Of a stretch of DNA of 64,000 nt, positions 7,772 to 16,086 are shown in pieces. The translations under genes were made by a program, and so were the position numbers. How positions within the stretch are numbered: position 1 is the first letter of the stretch; each line of letters opens with the position of its first letter. The notes beneath the pieces were generated by a model. The model was given only the letters and a program-made list of their open reading frames with translations. It had not been told where the DNA came from and did no database searches. The stretch is from Albimonas sp963977235. Lineage in GTDB: Bacteria; Pseudomonadota; Alphaproteobacteria; Rhodobacterales; Rhodobacteraceae. The DNA lies in the NCBI RefSeq assembly GCF_963977235.1, contig NZ_CAXBOD010000001.1, positions 310,001 to 374,000 on the forward strand, written 5' to 3'.

Positions 7772-10700
7772 ATGCGCCGCGCCCCGGGCCTGTTCGGCTA
7801 CTTCGTCCGCCACGGCACGGCGGCGAACCTGTTGCTGCTGGCGATGATCGTGGCGGGGCTGGGCGCGGTGCAGAACCTGCGCACGCAGTTCATGCCCGAC
7901 ATCGTGATCAACAACGTCTACGTGAACGTCAAATGGCCCGGCGCCGGGCCCGAGCAGGTCGACCGCAACATCGTCCAGGTCCTGCAGCCGGCGCTGAGCG
8001 AGGTCGAGGGCCTGGACGAGATCTCGGCCAAGGCGCGCGAGGGCCGCGCCGGCATCACCCTGAGCTTCGAGCCGGGTTACGACCTGTTCGCGGCCGCCGA
8101 GGCGGTCTCGGCCGCCGTCACCTCGGCCGGCCCGCTGCCGGAGGGGACCGAGACCCCCACCGTCGAGCGTCATGCCTGGACCTTCCCGATCACCGACGTG
8201 GTCTTTCACGGGCTTGTCGACGCGGACCTTCTGGTCCGCCTCGCCGACGAATACGCCGAGCGCCTGCGCGCGCAGGGCCTGACGCGGGTCAACGTCCGCG
8301 GGGTCTCCCACGACCACATCCGCATCGAGGCCTCCGAGCCGCTGCTGATGCGCCACGACGTGACGCTGGCCGAAATCTCCTCGGCCGTCTCGGCCGCCGC
8401 CGCCGCCAGCCCCGGCGGCGCCACCCCCGGCGGGGCCCGCATCTCGACCGGGCAGGAGACCCGCAGCCGCGAGGCGCTGGGCGACGTGGTGGTGCGCACC
8501 GGCGCCGACGGCCAGAAGCTGCGGGTGCGCGACGTCGCCGCCATCGTCGACGACGGCCCCCGCCGCGGCGAGCGCTACTACGTGCAGGGCGAGCCCGCCG
8601 CGATGATCCGCGTCAGCCGCGGCGAAAGCGGCGACACCCTGCGCCAGTTCGCCATCGTCGAGCGGGTGGCCGAGGAGATGCGCCCGACCCTTCCCGCCGG
8701 CGTCGAGATCGCCTTCGTCAACACACTGGCCAACAGCATCGAGGATCGGCTGGCGCTGCTGCTCGACAACGCGCTGTTCGGCCTGGCGCTGGTGGTGGGG
8801 GTGCTGTTCCTGTTCCTCAACGCCCGCACCGCCTTCTGGGTCGCGGCCGGCATCCCGACCGCCTTGCTCGCGGCCGCCGCCGTGATGTGGGCGATCGGCG
8901 TCTCGATCAACATGGTCTCGCTGTTCGGGCTGATCCTGACGCTGGGCATGGTGGTGGACGACGCCATCGTGGTGGGCGAGCACGCCGACCACCTGGCGCG
9001 CCGCCGGGGCCTGTCGCCCGTCGCCGCGGCGGAAACCGCGGCCCGCCGCATGGCCGCGCCAGTGTTCTCGGCCGCCGTCACCACGCTGCTGGCGTTTTCT
9101 GGGATGCTGGCGCTGGGCGGGCGCTTCGGGCGGATGGTCGAGGACATCCCCGTGGTGGTGTGCGTCGTGCTCGCCGCCAGCCTGGCCGAGTGCTTCCTGG
9201 TCCTGCCCCACCACATGCGCCACGCCATCGCCGGCGGTCGCCGCCGGCGCTGGTACGACCGCCCCTCGGAATGGGTGAACCGGGGCTTCGAGCGGTTCGT
9301 CGACGGGGCGGTCCGCCCGCTGGTGCGCTGGATGATGATCCTGCGCTACCCGCTGCTTGGCCTCTCGGTCATGCTGCTGCTGCTCTCGGTCGAGCGGCTG
9401 GTCAGCGGAGAGCTGCAGTGGCGCTTCTGGAACGCGCCCGAGCAGGGCCAGATCACCGCCAACATCGCCATGCTGGCCGGCGCCGAGCGCGAGGACACGC
9501 TGGCCCAGGTCGCCCTCGTCGATCAGGCCCTGCAGGAGACCGCGGCCGAGTACGAGGCCAGGCACGGGCTCAACCCGATCCGTTTCGCCTTCTCGCGCAT
9601 CGGCGCCGGCGCGGCCCGCGGCCTCTCGGTCCAGGACGAGAAGGAGCCCTGGCAGCTTGGCTCGGTCGAGGCCGAGCTGATCGACGCGGACCTGCGGCCG
9701 TATTCCTCCTCCGACTTCAACGCGGCGGTGCAGGCGCGGCTGCAGCGTCACCCGATGGCCGAGGTGGTGGCCTTCCGCTTCATGCGCTCGGGGCCCGGGG
9801 GGGACGCGGTTTCTATCGAGCTGACCGGGGCCGACCCCCAGGTCCTCAAGCAGGCGTCGGGCGACATCCAGGCGGCGCTGTCGACCTATCCGGAGGTCTC
9901 GGCGCTCGAGGACTCGCTGGCCTACGACAAGACCGAGCTGGTGCTGACCCTGACCCCGCTGGGCGAGGCGCTGGGCTTCACCACCGACGCGCTGGGGGCC
10001 GAGCTGCGCCGCCGCCTGACCGGCGTCACCGCGGCCGAGTTCGCGGTCGAGGGGCGCGAGGCCTCGATCACCGTGGCCCTGGCCCGCGACGAGGTGGCGG
10101 CCGATTTCCTCGCCCGCAGCCGGGTGCGGACCGAGGCCGGCGACTGGGTCCCGATCTCGGAGGTGGTCGAGGTGTCGGCCTCTCCGGGGTTCTCGCTGAT
10201 CCGGCGGGTGGACGGGGTGGTCTCGGTCACCGTCTCGGGCGACATCGACCAGTCCGACGCCGCCCGCGCCCAGGCCATCGAGGACGACCTGCGCGAGCGC
10301 ATCCTGCCGCTGGTCGCCGCCCGCCACGACGTGCGCTGGTCGCTCTCGGGCCTCGCCGAGCAGGAGACGCGGTTCCTGGCCGAGGCCGAATACGGCTTCC
10401 TTGTCGCGATGATCGCCATCTACCTGGTTCTGGCCTGGGTCTTCGCCTCCTGGATGCGGCCGCTGGCGGTGATCGCGGTTGTGCCCTTCGGCCTGATCGG
10501 GGTGGTCTGGGGGCACCTTTGGATGGGGCTGCCGCTGACCCTGTTCTCGGTGGTGGGGATGATCGGGATGAGCGGGATCATCATCAACGACTCGATCGTG
10601 CTGGTCACCACCATCGACGAATACAGCCGCAAGCGCGCCCTGCGCCCGGCGGTGATCGACGCCGTCTGCGACCGCCTGCGCCCGGTGATGCTGACCACGC

Positions 10701-10987
10701 TGACCACCGTCGTGGGCCTCGCGCCCCTGCTGACCGAGACCTCGCAGGAGGCGCAGTTCCTCAAGCCGACCGTCGTCTCGTTGTGCTTCGGCCTGGGGGC
10801 GGGGTTCTTCCTGGTGCTGCTGGTGACGCCGGCGCTGGTGAGCCTGCAGCGCGACGTGCGCGCGACGCTGGTCTCGGCCCGCCGCATGGCGCGGCTGGGT
10901 CTGGATGCGGCGACCGGGCGGCGGCGGCGCGTGGGGCTGGGCGGACGCCGGGGGGCGCCGGCCGGGCGGGGCGGGCGGGTCGCCTGA
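7772..10987 (+). CDS. RND efflux pump, inner-membrane subunit
   Basis: A 1071-residue AcrB/MdtB-type proton-driven pump. The first transmembrane helix (residues about 17-35) is followed by a large periplasmic loop, then a helix bundle with the proton-relay pair D396-D397 in GMVVDDAIVVGEH. A second periplasmic loop and a second helix bundle (VLAWVFASWMRPLAVIAVVPFG, GMSGIIINDSIVLV) follow. Length matches the family. Substrates (drugs, metals, lipids) cannot be inferred. It forms a two-gene operon with the adaptor; an outer-membrane factor must be encoded elsewhere. Confidence 0.95.
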   Translation: MRRAPGLFGYFVRHGTAANLLLLAMIVAGLGAVQNLRTQFMPDIVINNVYVNVKWPGAGPEQVDRNIVQVLQPALSEVEGLDEISAKAREGRAGITLSFEPGYDLFAAAEAVSAAVTSAGPLPEGTETPTVERHAWTFPITDVVFHGLVDADLLVRLADEYAERLRAQGLTRVNVRGVSHDHIRIEASEPLLMRHDVTLAEISSAVSAAAAASPGGATPGGARISTGQETRSREALGDVVVRTGADGQKLRVRDVAAIVDDGPRRGERYYVQGEPAAMIRVSRGESGDTLRQFAIVERVAEEMRPTLPAGVEIAFVNTLANSIEDRLALLLDNALFGLALVVGVLFLFLNARTAFWVAAGIPTALLAAAAVMWAIGVSINMVSLFGLILTLGMVVDDAIVVGEHADHLARRRGLSPVAAAETAARRMAAPVFSAAVTTLLAFSGMLALGGRFGRMVEDIPVVVCVVLAASLAECFLVLPHHMRHAIAGGRRRRWYDRPSEWVNRGFERFVDGAVRPLVRWMMILRYPLLGLSVMLLLLSVERLVSGELQWRFWNAPEQGQITANIAMLAGAEREDTLAQVALVDQALQETAAEYEARHGLNPIRFAFSRIGAGAARGLSVQDEKEPWQLGSVEAELIDADLRPYSSSDFNAAVQARLQRHPMAEVVAFRFMRSGPGGDAVSIELTGADPQVLKQASGDIQAALSTYPEVSALEDSLAYDKTELVLTLTPLGEALGFTTDALGAELRRRLTGVTAAEFAVEGREASITVALARDEVAADFLARSRVRTEAGDWVPISEVVEVSASPGFSLIRRVDGVVSVTVSGDIDQSDAARAQAIEDDLRERILPLVAARHDVRWSLSGLAEQETRFLAEAEYGFLVAMIAIYLVLAWVFASWMRPLAVIAVVPFGLIGVVWGHLWMGLPLTLFSVVGMIGMSGIIINDSIVLVTTIDEYSRKRALRPAVIDAVCDRLRPVMLTTLTTVVGLAPLLTETSQEAQFLKPTVVSLCFGLGAGFFLVLLVTPALVSLQRDVRATLVSARRMARLGLDAATGRRRRVGLGGRRGAPAGRGGRVA

Positions 10988-11129
10988 GGGCGCCTGCGGC
11001 CCGAGCCCGCGCCGCGCCCGATGCGCCGCGCGTCAAACCCCCTTCAAAAAGCGTCACGTATCGGGGACACTGCCGCGTCGCGCCGCGCAGAACGACGGCT
11101 TGCGGCGAACCGAGGGACACGCGCCGAGC

Positions 11130-13715
11130 ATGGCCGAGAAGATGACGCGCTTCGTCTGGCGGCACTCCGCCCGCGACCAGCTCGTGCTGCTGTTCTTCAC
11201 GGTGCTGACCTTTCCGATCATCTGGATCACCCTCGAGCTTCCCAAGACCATCATCAACGAGGCGATCTCGGGCGACGAGTTTCCCCAGACCTTCCTGGGA
11301 GTCCCGCTCGAACAGACGCCCTACCTGGTGGCGTTGTGCCTGGCCTACCTGCTGGCGATCTCGATCAACAACGGGGTCAAGTACGCCCAGAACGTGCAGC
11401 GCGGAATCCTGGGCGAGCGGATGCTGCGCCGGATGCGCTTCGACCTCTATCGCCGGGTGATGGGCCGGCCGCTGTCGCGGCTCAAGAGCACCTCGCCGGG
11501 CGAACTGGTGCAGATGATCTCGGCCGAGCTGGCGCCCATCGGGGATTTCGTCGGCGCGATCATCTCGACCCCGGTCTCCCAGGGCGGCAGCTTCCTGGTC
11601 TACCTCGCCTTCATCATCGTCCAGAACCCGCTGATCGGGGCGGCGGCGCTGGTGCTCTACCCGGTGCAGGCCTGGCTGGTGCCCAAGCTGCAGGCCAGGG
11701 TCATCGCGATGATCCGGGTGCGGCTCGCCAACATCCGCGCCATGGCCCGCGAGATCGACGAGAGCATCGACGGCGCCACCGAGATCCGCGCGCTCCGCGC
11801 CCGGCGCTGGCACATGGCGATCGTTTCCCGCCAGCTCTACGACAACTACGTGATCCGGCGGCGGATCTTCCTGCTGAAGAACCTGATCAAGTTCGTGAAC
11901 AACGTCGCGAACCACCTGACGCCGTTCTTCATCTTCCTGATCGGCGGCTGGTTCGTGATCCACGGCCAGCTCGACGTCGGCGCGCTGACCGCGGTGCTGA
12001 TCGCCTACAAGGACCTCGCCGCGCCGTGGAAGGAGCTGCTGCGCTTCTACCAGGACTATTCGGACATGACCGCGCGCTACAACTCGGTGATGGAGAACTT
12101 CTCCGAGGACGGCGAGCCTGCGCCCCTGCTCGACCAGGCCCCCGTCGGCCCGCACGCGCTGGCGCTGAGCCAGGCGCCGGTCGAGGGGTTCTCCTCCCCG
12201 GTCGACGCGCATGCGCCCCACGGCGCCGCGACCTCGGTGCTGGGCGAGGACGCGGTGGCGCGCGCCTCGCTGCTGCAGGCGCTCTCGGGGCTGGTGGACG
12301 GGCACAGCAAGGACCACTGGACCGCGGGCACCGCGATCCTCTACCGCACCGCCGCCTACGTGCCCTCCGACCCGCGGGTCTTCGCCGGCTCGATGCGCGA
12401 CAACCTGGTCCACGGCCTGCTGTTCCGTCCCGTCGGCGCGGGGGACGATCCTGAGCATGAGCTGCGCCGCCGCGAGGCCGAGATCACCGGCGCCCCGGTC
12501 GACGACATCTCCGACCAGTGGATCGACCCGGTCGAGGCCGGCTATGCGGACGCCGCCGCGGTCGAGGACCGCATCCAGCACCTGGTGCATGTGCTGGGCC
12601 TCGAGGACGATCTCTACGCCATCGGGCTGCTCTCGCGCATCGACCCCGCCGAGGCGCCGGAGCTTGCCGCCCGCCTCGTCGACCTGCGCCGCGCCATCGC
12701 CGCCTCGGAGGAGCTGGGCGAGATGCGCGAGGACTTCATCGATCACTGGCAGGTCGAGCGCTACAACACCAACGCCACGGTGGGCGAGAACCTGTTCTTC
12801 GCCCTCCCCCTCGATCCCGCGCTGCGCTGGTCGGACATGGCCGAGGACCGCGCCGTCCTGCGCGCGCTGGACGAGGCCGGGGTGCGCTCGATGCTGGTCG
12901 AGATCGGTCTCGACCTGTGCGAGACGCTGCTGTCGCTGTTCGAGGGGGTGGCCGGGGACTCGGACCTGTTCAAGCGCTACGGGCTGTTCCCCCGCTCGGA
13001 GACCGCGACGATCGAGGGGATCCTGCGCATCGGCCGCCAGCGCGGGGCCGAGAAGCTGAACCGCGCCTCCCAGGCGCGGATGATCGCGATCGCCTTCTCC
13101 TACAGCTCGGCCCGCTATCGCCTGGGCGTGATGCGCGGGGCCGAGCGGGTCGAGGCGCTGCTTGCCGCGCGGCCCCGGCTGATGGAGTTCGCCGCCCGCG
13201 ACCCGCGCTTCGCCCCCTTCGACGCCGAGGATTTCCACCCCGCCTTCACCATGGCCGAGAACATCTTCTTCGGCCCCGTGAAGCTCGAGCGGCGCGACAG
13301 CTGGGCGCCGTTCCGCGACCGCGTCGACGCGCTGGTCGACGAGCTGGGCCTGCGCGAGCTGGTGCTGCGCGCCGGCCTCGCCCAGCCGCTGGGCGAGGCG
13401 GGGACCACGCTCAACGCCCTGCAGCGGCGCAAGATGGGGCTGGCGCGGGCGCTGATGAAGAATCCGGGCGCGCTGGTGCTCGACGGCATCGCCGCCGGCG
13501 AGGCCGAGGCCGACCGCGCCCTGCGCGCCCTGCTGCGCGCGGAGCTGGGCGAGGGGGCGCTGGTCTACGGAACCGATCGCGAGGCGGCCGCCCTGGCCGC
13601 CGACCATGTGATCCGCATCGACCGCCAGGGGCGGGTGAGCGAGGAAGAGGGCGCGGGCGACGACCAGCGCGACGCACCGCCTGCAGTTGACGGGGCTGAC
13701 GATGGCGGCAGATAG
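11130..13715 (+). CDS. ABC-exporter-like protein with degenerate nucleotide-binding domain
   Basis: An 861-residue protein. Residues about 1-330 are a six-helix ABC exporter membrane domain. The C-terminal part is about 530 residues, twice a normal ATPase domain, and its catalytic motifs are altered. The Walker A counterpart reads GEDAVARAS (372-380; Lys to Arg, Gly to Ala). The Q-loop counterpart is YVPSDPRVFAG (Gln to Ser). The signature is LNALQ (761-765) instead of LSGGQ. Walker B keeps D785 but has Gly at the catalytic Glu (LVLDG), and the H-loop His appears to be Asp. Two further ENLFF/ENIFFG segments (about 552 and 708) lie in the insertion. ATP hydrolysis looks unlikely. It overlaps or abuts a cNMP-binding gene and an MBL gene. 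Confidence 0.85.
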   Translation: MAEKMTRFVWRHSARDQLVLLFFTVLTFPIIWITLELPKTIINEAISGDEFPQTFLGVPLEQTPYLVALCLAYLLAISINNGVKYAQNVQRGILGERMLRRMRFDLYRRVMGRPLSRLKSTSPGELVQMISAELAPIGDFVGAIISTPVSQGGSFLVYLAFIIVQNPLIGAAALVLYPVQAWLVPKLQARVIAMIRVRLANIRAMAREIDESIDGATEIRALRARRWHMAIVSRQLYDNYVIRRRIFLLKNLIKFVNNVANHLTPFFIFLIGGWFVIHGQLDVGALTAVLIAYKDLAAPWKELLRFYQDYSDMTARYNSVMENFSEDGEPAPLLDQAPVGPHALALSQAPVEGFSSPVDAHAPHGAATSVLGEDAVARASLLQALSGLVDGHSKDHWTAGTAILYRTAAYVPSDPRVFAGSMRDNLVHGLLFRPVGAGDDPEHELRRREAEITGAPVDDISDQWIDPVEAGYADAAAVEDRIQHLVHVLGLEDDLYAIGLLSRIDPAEAPELAARLVDLRRAIAASEELGEMREDFIDHWQVERYNTNATVGENLFFALPLDPALRWSDMAEDRAVLRALDEAGVRSMLVEIGLDLCETLLSLFEGVAGDSDLFKRYGLFPRSETATIEGILRIGRQRGAEKLNRASQARMIAIAFSYSSARYRLGVMRGAERVEALLAARPRLMEFAARDPRFAPFDAEDFHPAFTMAENIFFGPVKLERRDSWAPFRDRVDALVDELGLRELVLRAGLAQPLGEAGTTLNALQRRKMGLARALMKNPGALVLDGIAAGEAEADRALRALLRAELGEGALVYGTDREAAALAADHVIRIDRQGRVSEEEGAGDDQRDAPPAVDGADDGGR

Positions 13716-13748
13716 TGTCGGGAAATGGCGGCTAGGGGAGGGCGCCGG

Positions 13749-14231
13749 GTGAAGTTCGAAGCCGAGGTGAACGCCCTGCAGCGCACCCCCATGTTCCAGG
13801 GGGTCGATCCCTCGCGCCTGAGGCTGCTGGCCTTCATGGGCGAGGACCGCACCTTCAAGGACGGCGAGATGGTGGTCCGCCAGGGCGACAGTTCCGACAG
13901 CGCCTACCTGATCCTGTCGGGTCGGGCGGACGTGATCGTCGAATTCGGCGGCAGTTCCTCGACCGTCGCCCAGCTGGGAGAGTCGGAGGTGTTCGGCGAG
14001 ATGGCGATGCTGTGCGAGACGCCGCGCACCGCCACGGTGCAGGCCCGCGGCGAGCTGCGCACCCTGCTGTTCGAGCGCGAGGGCATGCTGCGCCTGCTGC
14101 GCGAGTTTCCCGAGATGGCGATCGAGATGTCCCGCTCGCTGGCCCAGCGGCTGGAGCGCACGACCGTCGAACTGGCGCGCCTTCGCGCCCAGGCGGCCGC
14201 GCCCGCCGCGCCCGCCGGCAACGGCGGCTGA
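13749..14231 (+). CDS. Cyclic nucleotide-binding domain protein
   Basis: A 160-residue Crp-like sensor domain with no DNA-binding domain. The phosphate-binding cassette is intact: FGE at 82-84 and PRTATV at 92-97, with Glu and Arg positioned to hold the ribose and phosphate of cAMP or cGMP. A C-terminal helix (ERTTVELARLRAQ) and an Ala-rich tail follow. The GTG at 13749 is favoured because GGGGAGGG precedes it; an ATG at 13725 would add eight residues. The start lies 33 bp past the pseudo-ABC stop, and the next gene starts on the base after its stop. Confidence 0.88.
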   Translation: MKFEAEVNALQRTPMFQGVDPSRLRLLAFMGEDRTFKDGEMVVRQGDSSDSAYLILSGRADVIVEFGGSSSTVAQLGESEVFGEMAMLCETPRTATVQARGELRTLLFEREGMLRLLREFPEMAIEMSRSLAQRLERTTVELARLRAQAAAPAAPAGNGG

Positions 14232-15137
14232 GTGGCGAGCGCCGCGACAGCGCCCGAGGACGGGCCCGCCGCGGGGGGCGTGCGTCTGACGATCTGGGGG
14301 GCGGGCGGCTCGGCGCCGACCGGCCGCGCCGGCCGCGCGCGATTCGGCGGCGACACCGTCTGTTTCGAGATCCGTCGCGAGGCGCCCGGCGCGCCCCCGC
14401 TGATCGTCGACCTGGGCAGCGCCGCGCGCGACCTCGGCCGCCGCCTGAAGACCGAGGCGCTCGAGAGCGGCCGGCCGACCGAGGCCGAGATCCTGCTCTC
14501 GCATCTCCATCTCGACCACATCATGGGCGCGCCGTTCTTCGCGCCGTTCTACGATCCGGCCTCGCGCATCCGCATCCGCTGCGGGGTCTCGGCGGACCCC
14601 GCGTTCGCGCGCGACACGCTGATGGCCTTCGCCGGCCCGCCGATCTTCCCGATCCAGCCGATCCACCTCAGCGAGCCCGCCTGGGACGTGTTCCGCCCCG
14701 GCGAGAGTTTCGAGGCCGCGGGGTTTCAGGTGACTCCGGTGGCGCTGTCCCACCCCGGCGGCTGCTGCGGATTCCGCATCGAGACGGGCGAGGGCGCGAT
14801 CTGCGTGATCGGCGACCATGAGCACGGCGACCCCGCGATCGACGCCGGCGTCGCCGCCGCGGTCGAGGGGGCGGCGGTGATGCTCTATGACGCCGCCTAC
14901 GACGACGCCGACTATGAGCGTCACCGCGGCTGGGGCCACTCCACCTGGTCGGTGGGCGGCGCCCTGGCCGAGGCGGCGGGCGTGGGCCTGACCCTGTTCC
15001 ACCACCATCCGCCCGAGCTTGACGACGACGCCCTCGACGCGCGCGAGGCCGCCGCCCGCGCCGTCCATCCGCGCGCGCGCCTCGCCCGCCAGGGCATGTC
15101 GCTGCGCCTGACCGCCGGGCGCGCCGAGGTCCTCTGA
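14232..15137 (+). CDS. MBL-fold metallo-hydrolase
   Basis: A 301-residue metallo-beta-lactamase-fold hydrolase. The metal motif is HLHLDH (91-96); later ligand candidates are in LSHPGG, GDHEHGD and HHHPP. The pattern (WGAGGSAPT, GGDTVCFEI, GWGHSTW) resembles a family often found beside signalling domains and related to PhnP/RNase Z-type phosphodiesterases. Its substrate is unknown; a cyclic nucleotide phosphodiesterase role is an inference from the adjacent cNMP-binding gene. GTG starts immediately after the preceding TGA, so translation is likely coupled. Confidence 0.86.
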   Translation: MASAATAPEDGPAAGGVRLTIWGAGGSAPTGRAGRARFGGDTVCFEIRREAPGAPPLIVDLGSAARDLGRRLKTEALESGRPTEAEILLSHLHLDHIMGAPFFAPFYDPASRIRIRCGVSADPAFARDTLMAFAGPPIFPIQPIHLSEPAWDVFRPGESFEAAGFQVTPVALSHPGGCCGFRIETGEGAICVIGDHEHGDPAIDAGVAAAVEGAAVMLYDAAYDDADYERHRGWGHSTWSVGGALAEAAGVGLTLFHHHPPELDDDALDAREAAARAVHPRARLARQGMSLRLTAGRAEVL

Positions 15138-15277
15138 CGCGCCTGATCGTTGGCGCGACGGCGCTGCGGGACGTTCGGCGTCCGCGGCCGGCCCTTGGGT
15201 TGGCGGGCGCCTGCGCCCGTGCCCGTGCCCGTGCCCGAGGCCGCCGCGGCGCCGTCCGCGTCCGGCGCGCCCGCGTC

Positions 15278-15850
15278 CTACATCCGCGCCCGCGTCGCCC
15301 GGTCGGCCGCCTCGCGGATCGCGCGCAGCAGCGGGTGGGCGTCGGTGCGCTCGGTCCCGTAGGCGAGGTTGAAGGCGTAGTCGAAATCCGCGGGGTTCGC
15401 CCCGGCGGCGTGCTGGAGGATCGTCTCGAGCTTGTCGAAGCCCTTGGCGAGGCGGGCCTCGGGGGTGGCGGCGGCGGCGTATTCCTCCCACAGGTCCAGC
15501 ATCTGCGCGCGCAGGTCCTCGGGCAGGGGGGCGCAGAGGGTCTGCATGTCCGCGCGCTCGCGGGCCTCGCGGCCGTCGTCGGCGCGCTGGGCGGTGGCCG
15601 GCACGTCGCCCGAGATCGCCTCGCCCAGGTCGTGGACCAGCGCCAGCTTGAGCAGCCGCTCGAGGTCCACGCCCGGCAAGTCGCGGGCGAAGAGCGCGAT
15701 CATCAGGGCCAGGCGCCAGGAGTGTTCGGCCGTGCTTTCGGGCCGTCCGCCGGAGGTGAAGCCGGAGCGCAGGGTGTGTTTCAGCCGCTCGGCGCCCTGC
15801 AGGAAGGCGAGGATGCCGGCGAGGCGGTCGGGGTCGATCGGGTGGGTCAT
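15278..15850 (-). CDS. HD-domain phosphohydrolase (YfbR/HDDC2-like 5'-nucleotidase)
   Basis: A 190-residue HD-superfamily enzyme. The metal/catalytic motif reads H43 (ESTAEHSWRLA), then H73-D74 (LVHDLGEA) with E77, and a later Asp in FDKLETILQ. This layout fits the HD_3 group, whose studied members dephosphorylate deoxynucleoside 5'-monophosphates. The ATG at 15850 is the first in-frame ATG; the frame stays open upstream only as a shadow. It is monocistronic and convergent with the MBL gene. The substrate is inferred from family only. Confidence 0.85.
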   Translation of the reverse strand: MTHPIDPDRLAGILAFLQGAERLKHTLRSGFTSGGRPESTAEHSWRLALMIALFARDLPGVDLERLLKLALVHDLGEAISGDVPATAQRADDGREARERADMQTLCAPLPEDLRAQMLDLWEEYAAAATPEARLAKGFDKLETILQHAAGANPADFDYAFNLAYGTERTDAHPLLRAIREAADRATRARM

Positions 15851-16086
15851 GGCGCCGACGATGGCGCCGGGCGGGGCGCTGGGGAAGGGGGCGCATGGCT
15901 CATTGGGCGCCGCGCCGCGCCCCGTCGCCCCCATCCGGCCGGGGGCTCCCGCCCACCCACCCCGCCCCCGCCCGGACGGGGGCGACGGGGCGCTGTCGAG
16001 GGCGAAGCGAAACCGCCCCCGCGGGGGGGCGGGGGCGGATGACGGCATGCGTGTCCGGGCAGGGCCTGTCCGGGGCGCGCCGGGGG

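Noticed and set aside
6440..10516. A 1358-codon open frame on the minus strand opposite the RND genes
   Set aside because: It is a shadow of GC-rich codon usage in the real RND adaptor and pump genes. It shows no domain, its composition is low-complexity, and a better-supported protein occupies the other strand.
10761..15896. A 1711-codon open frame on the minus strand opposite the pseudo-ABC triad
   Set aside because: Same reason: antisense reading of high-GC genes with no family motifs; it crosses several real gene boundaries.
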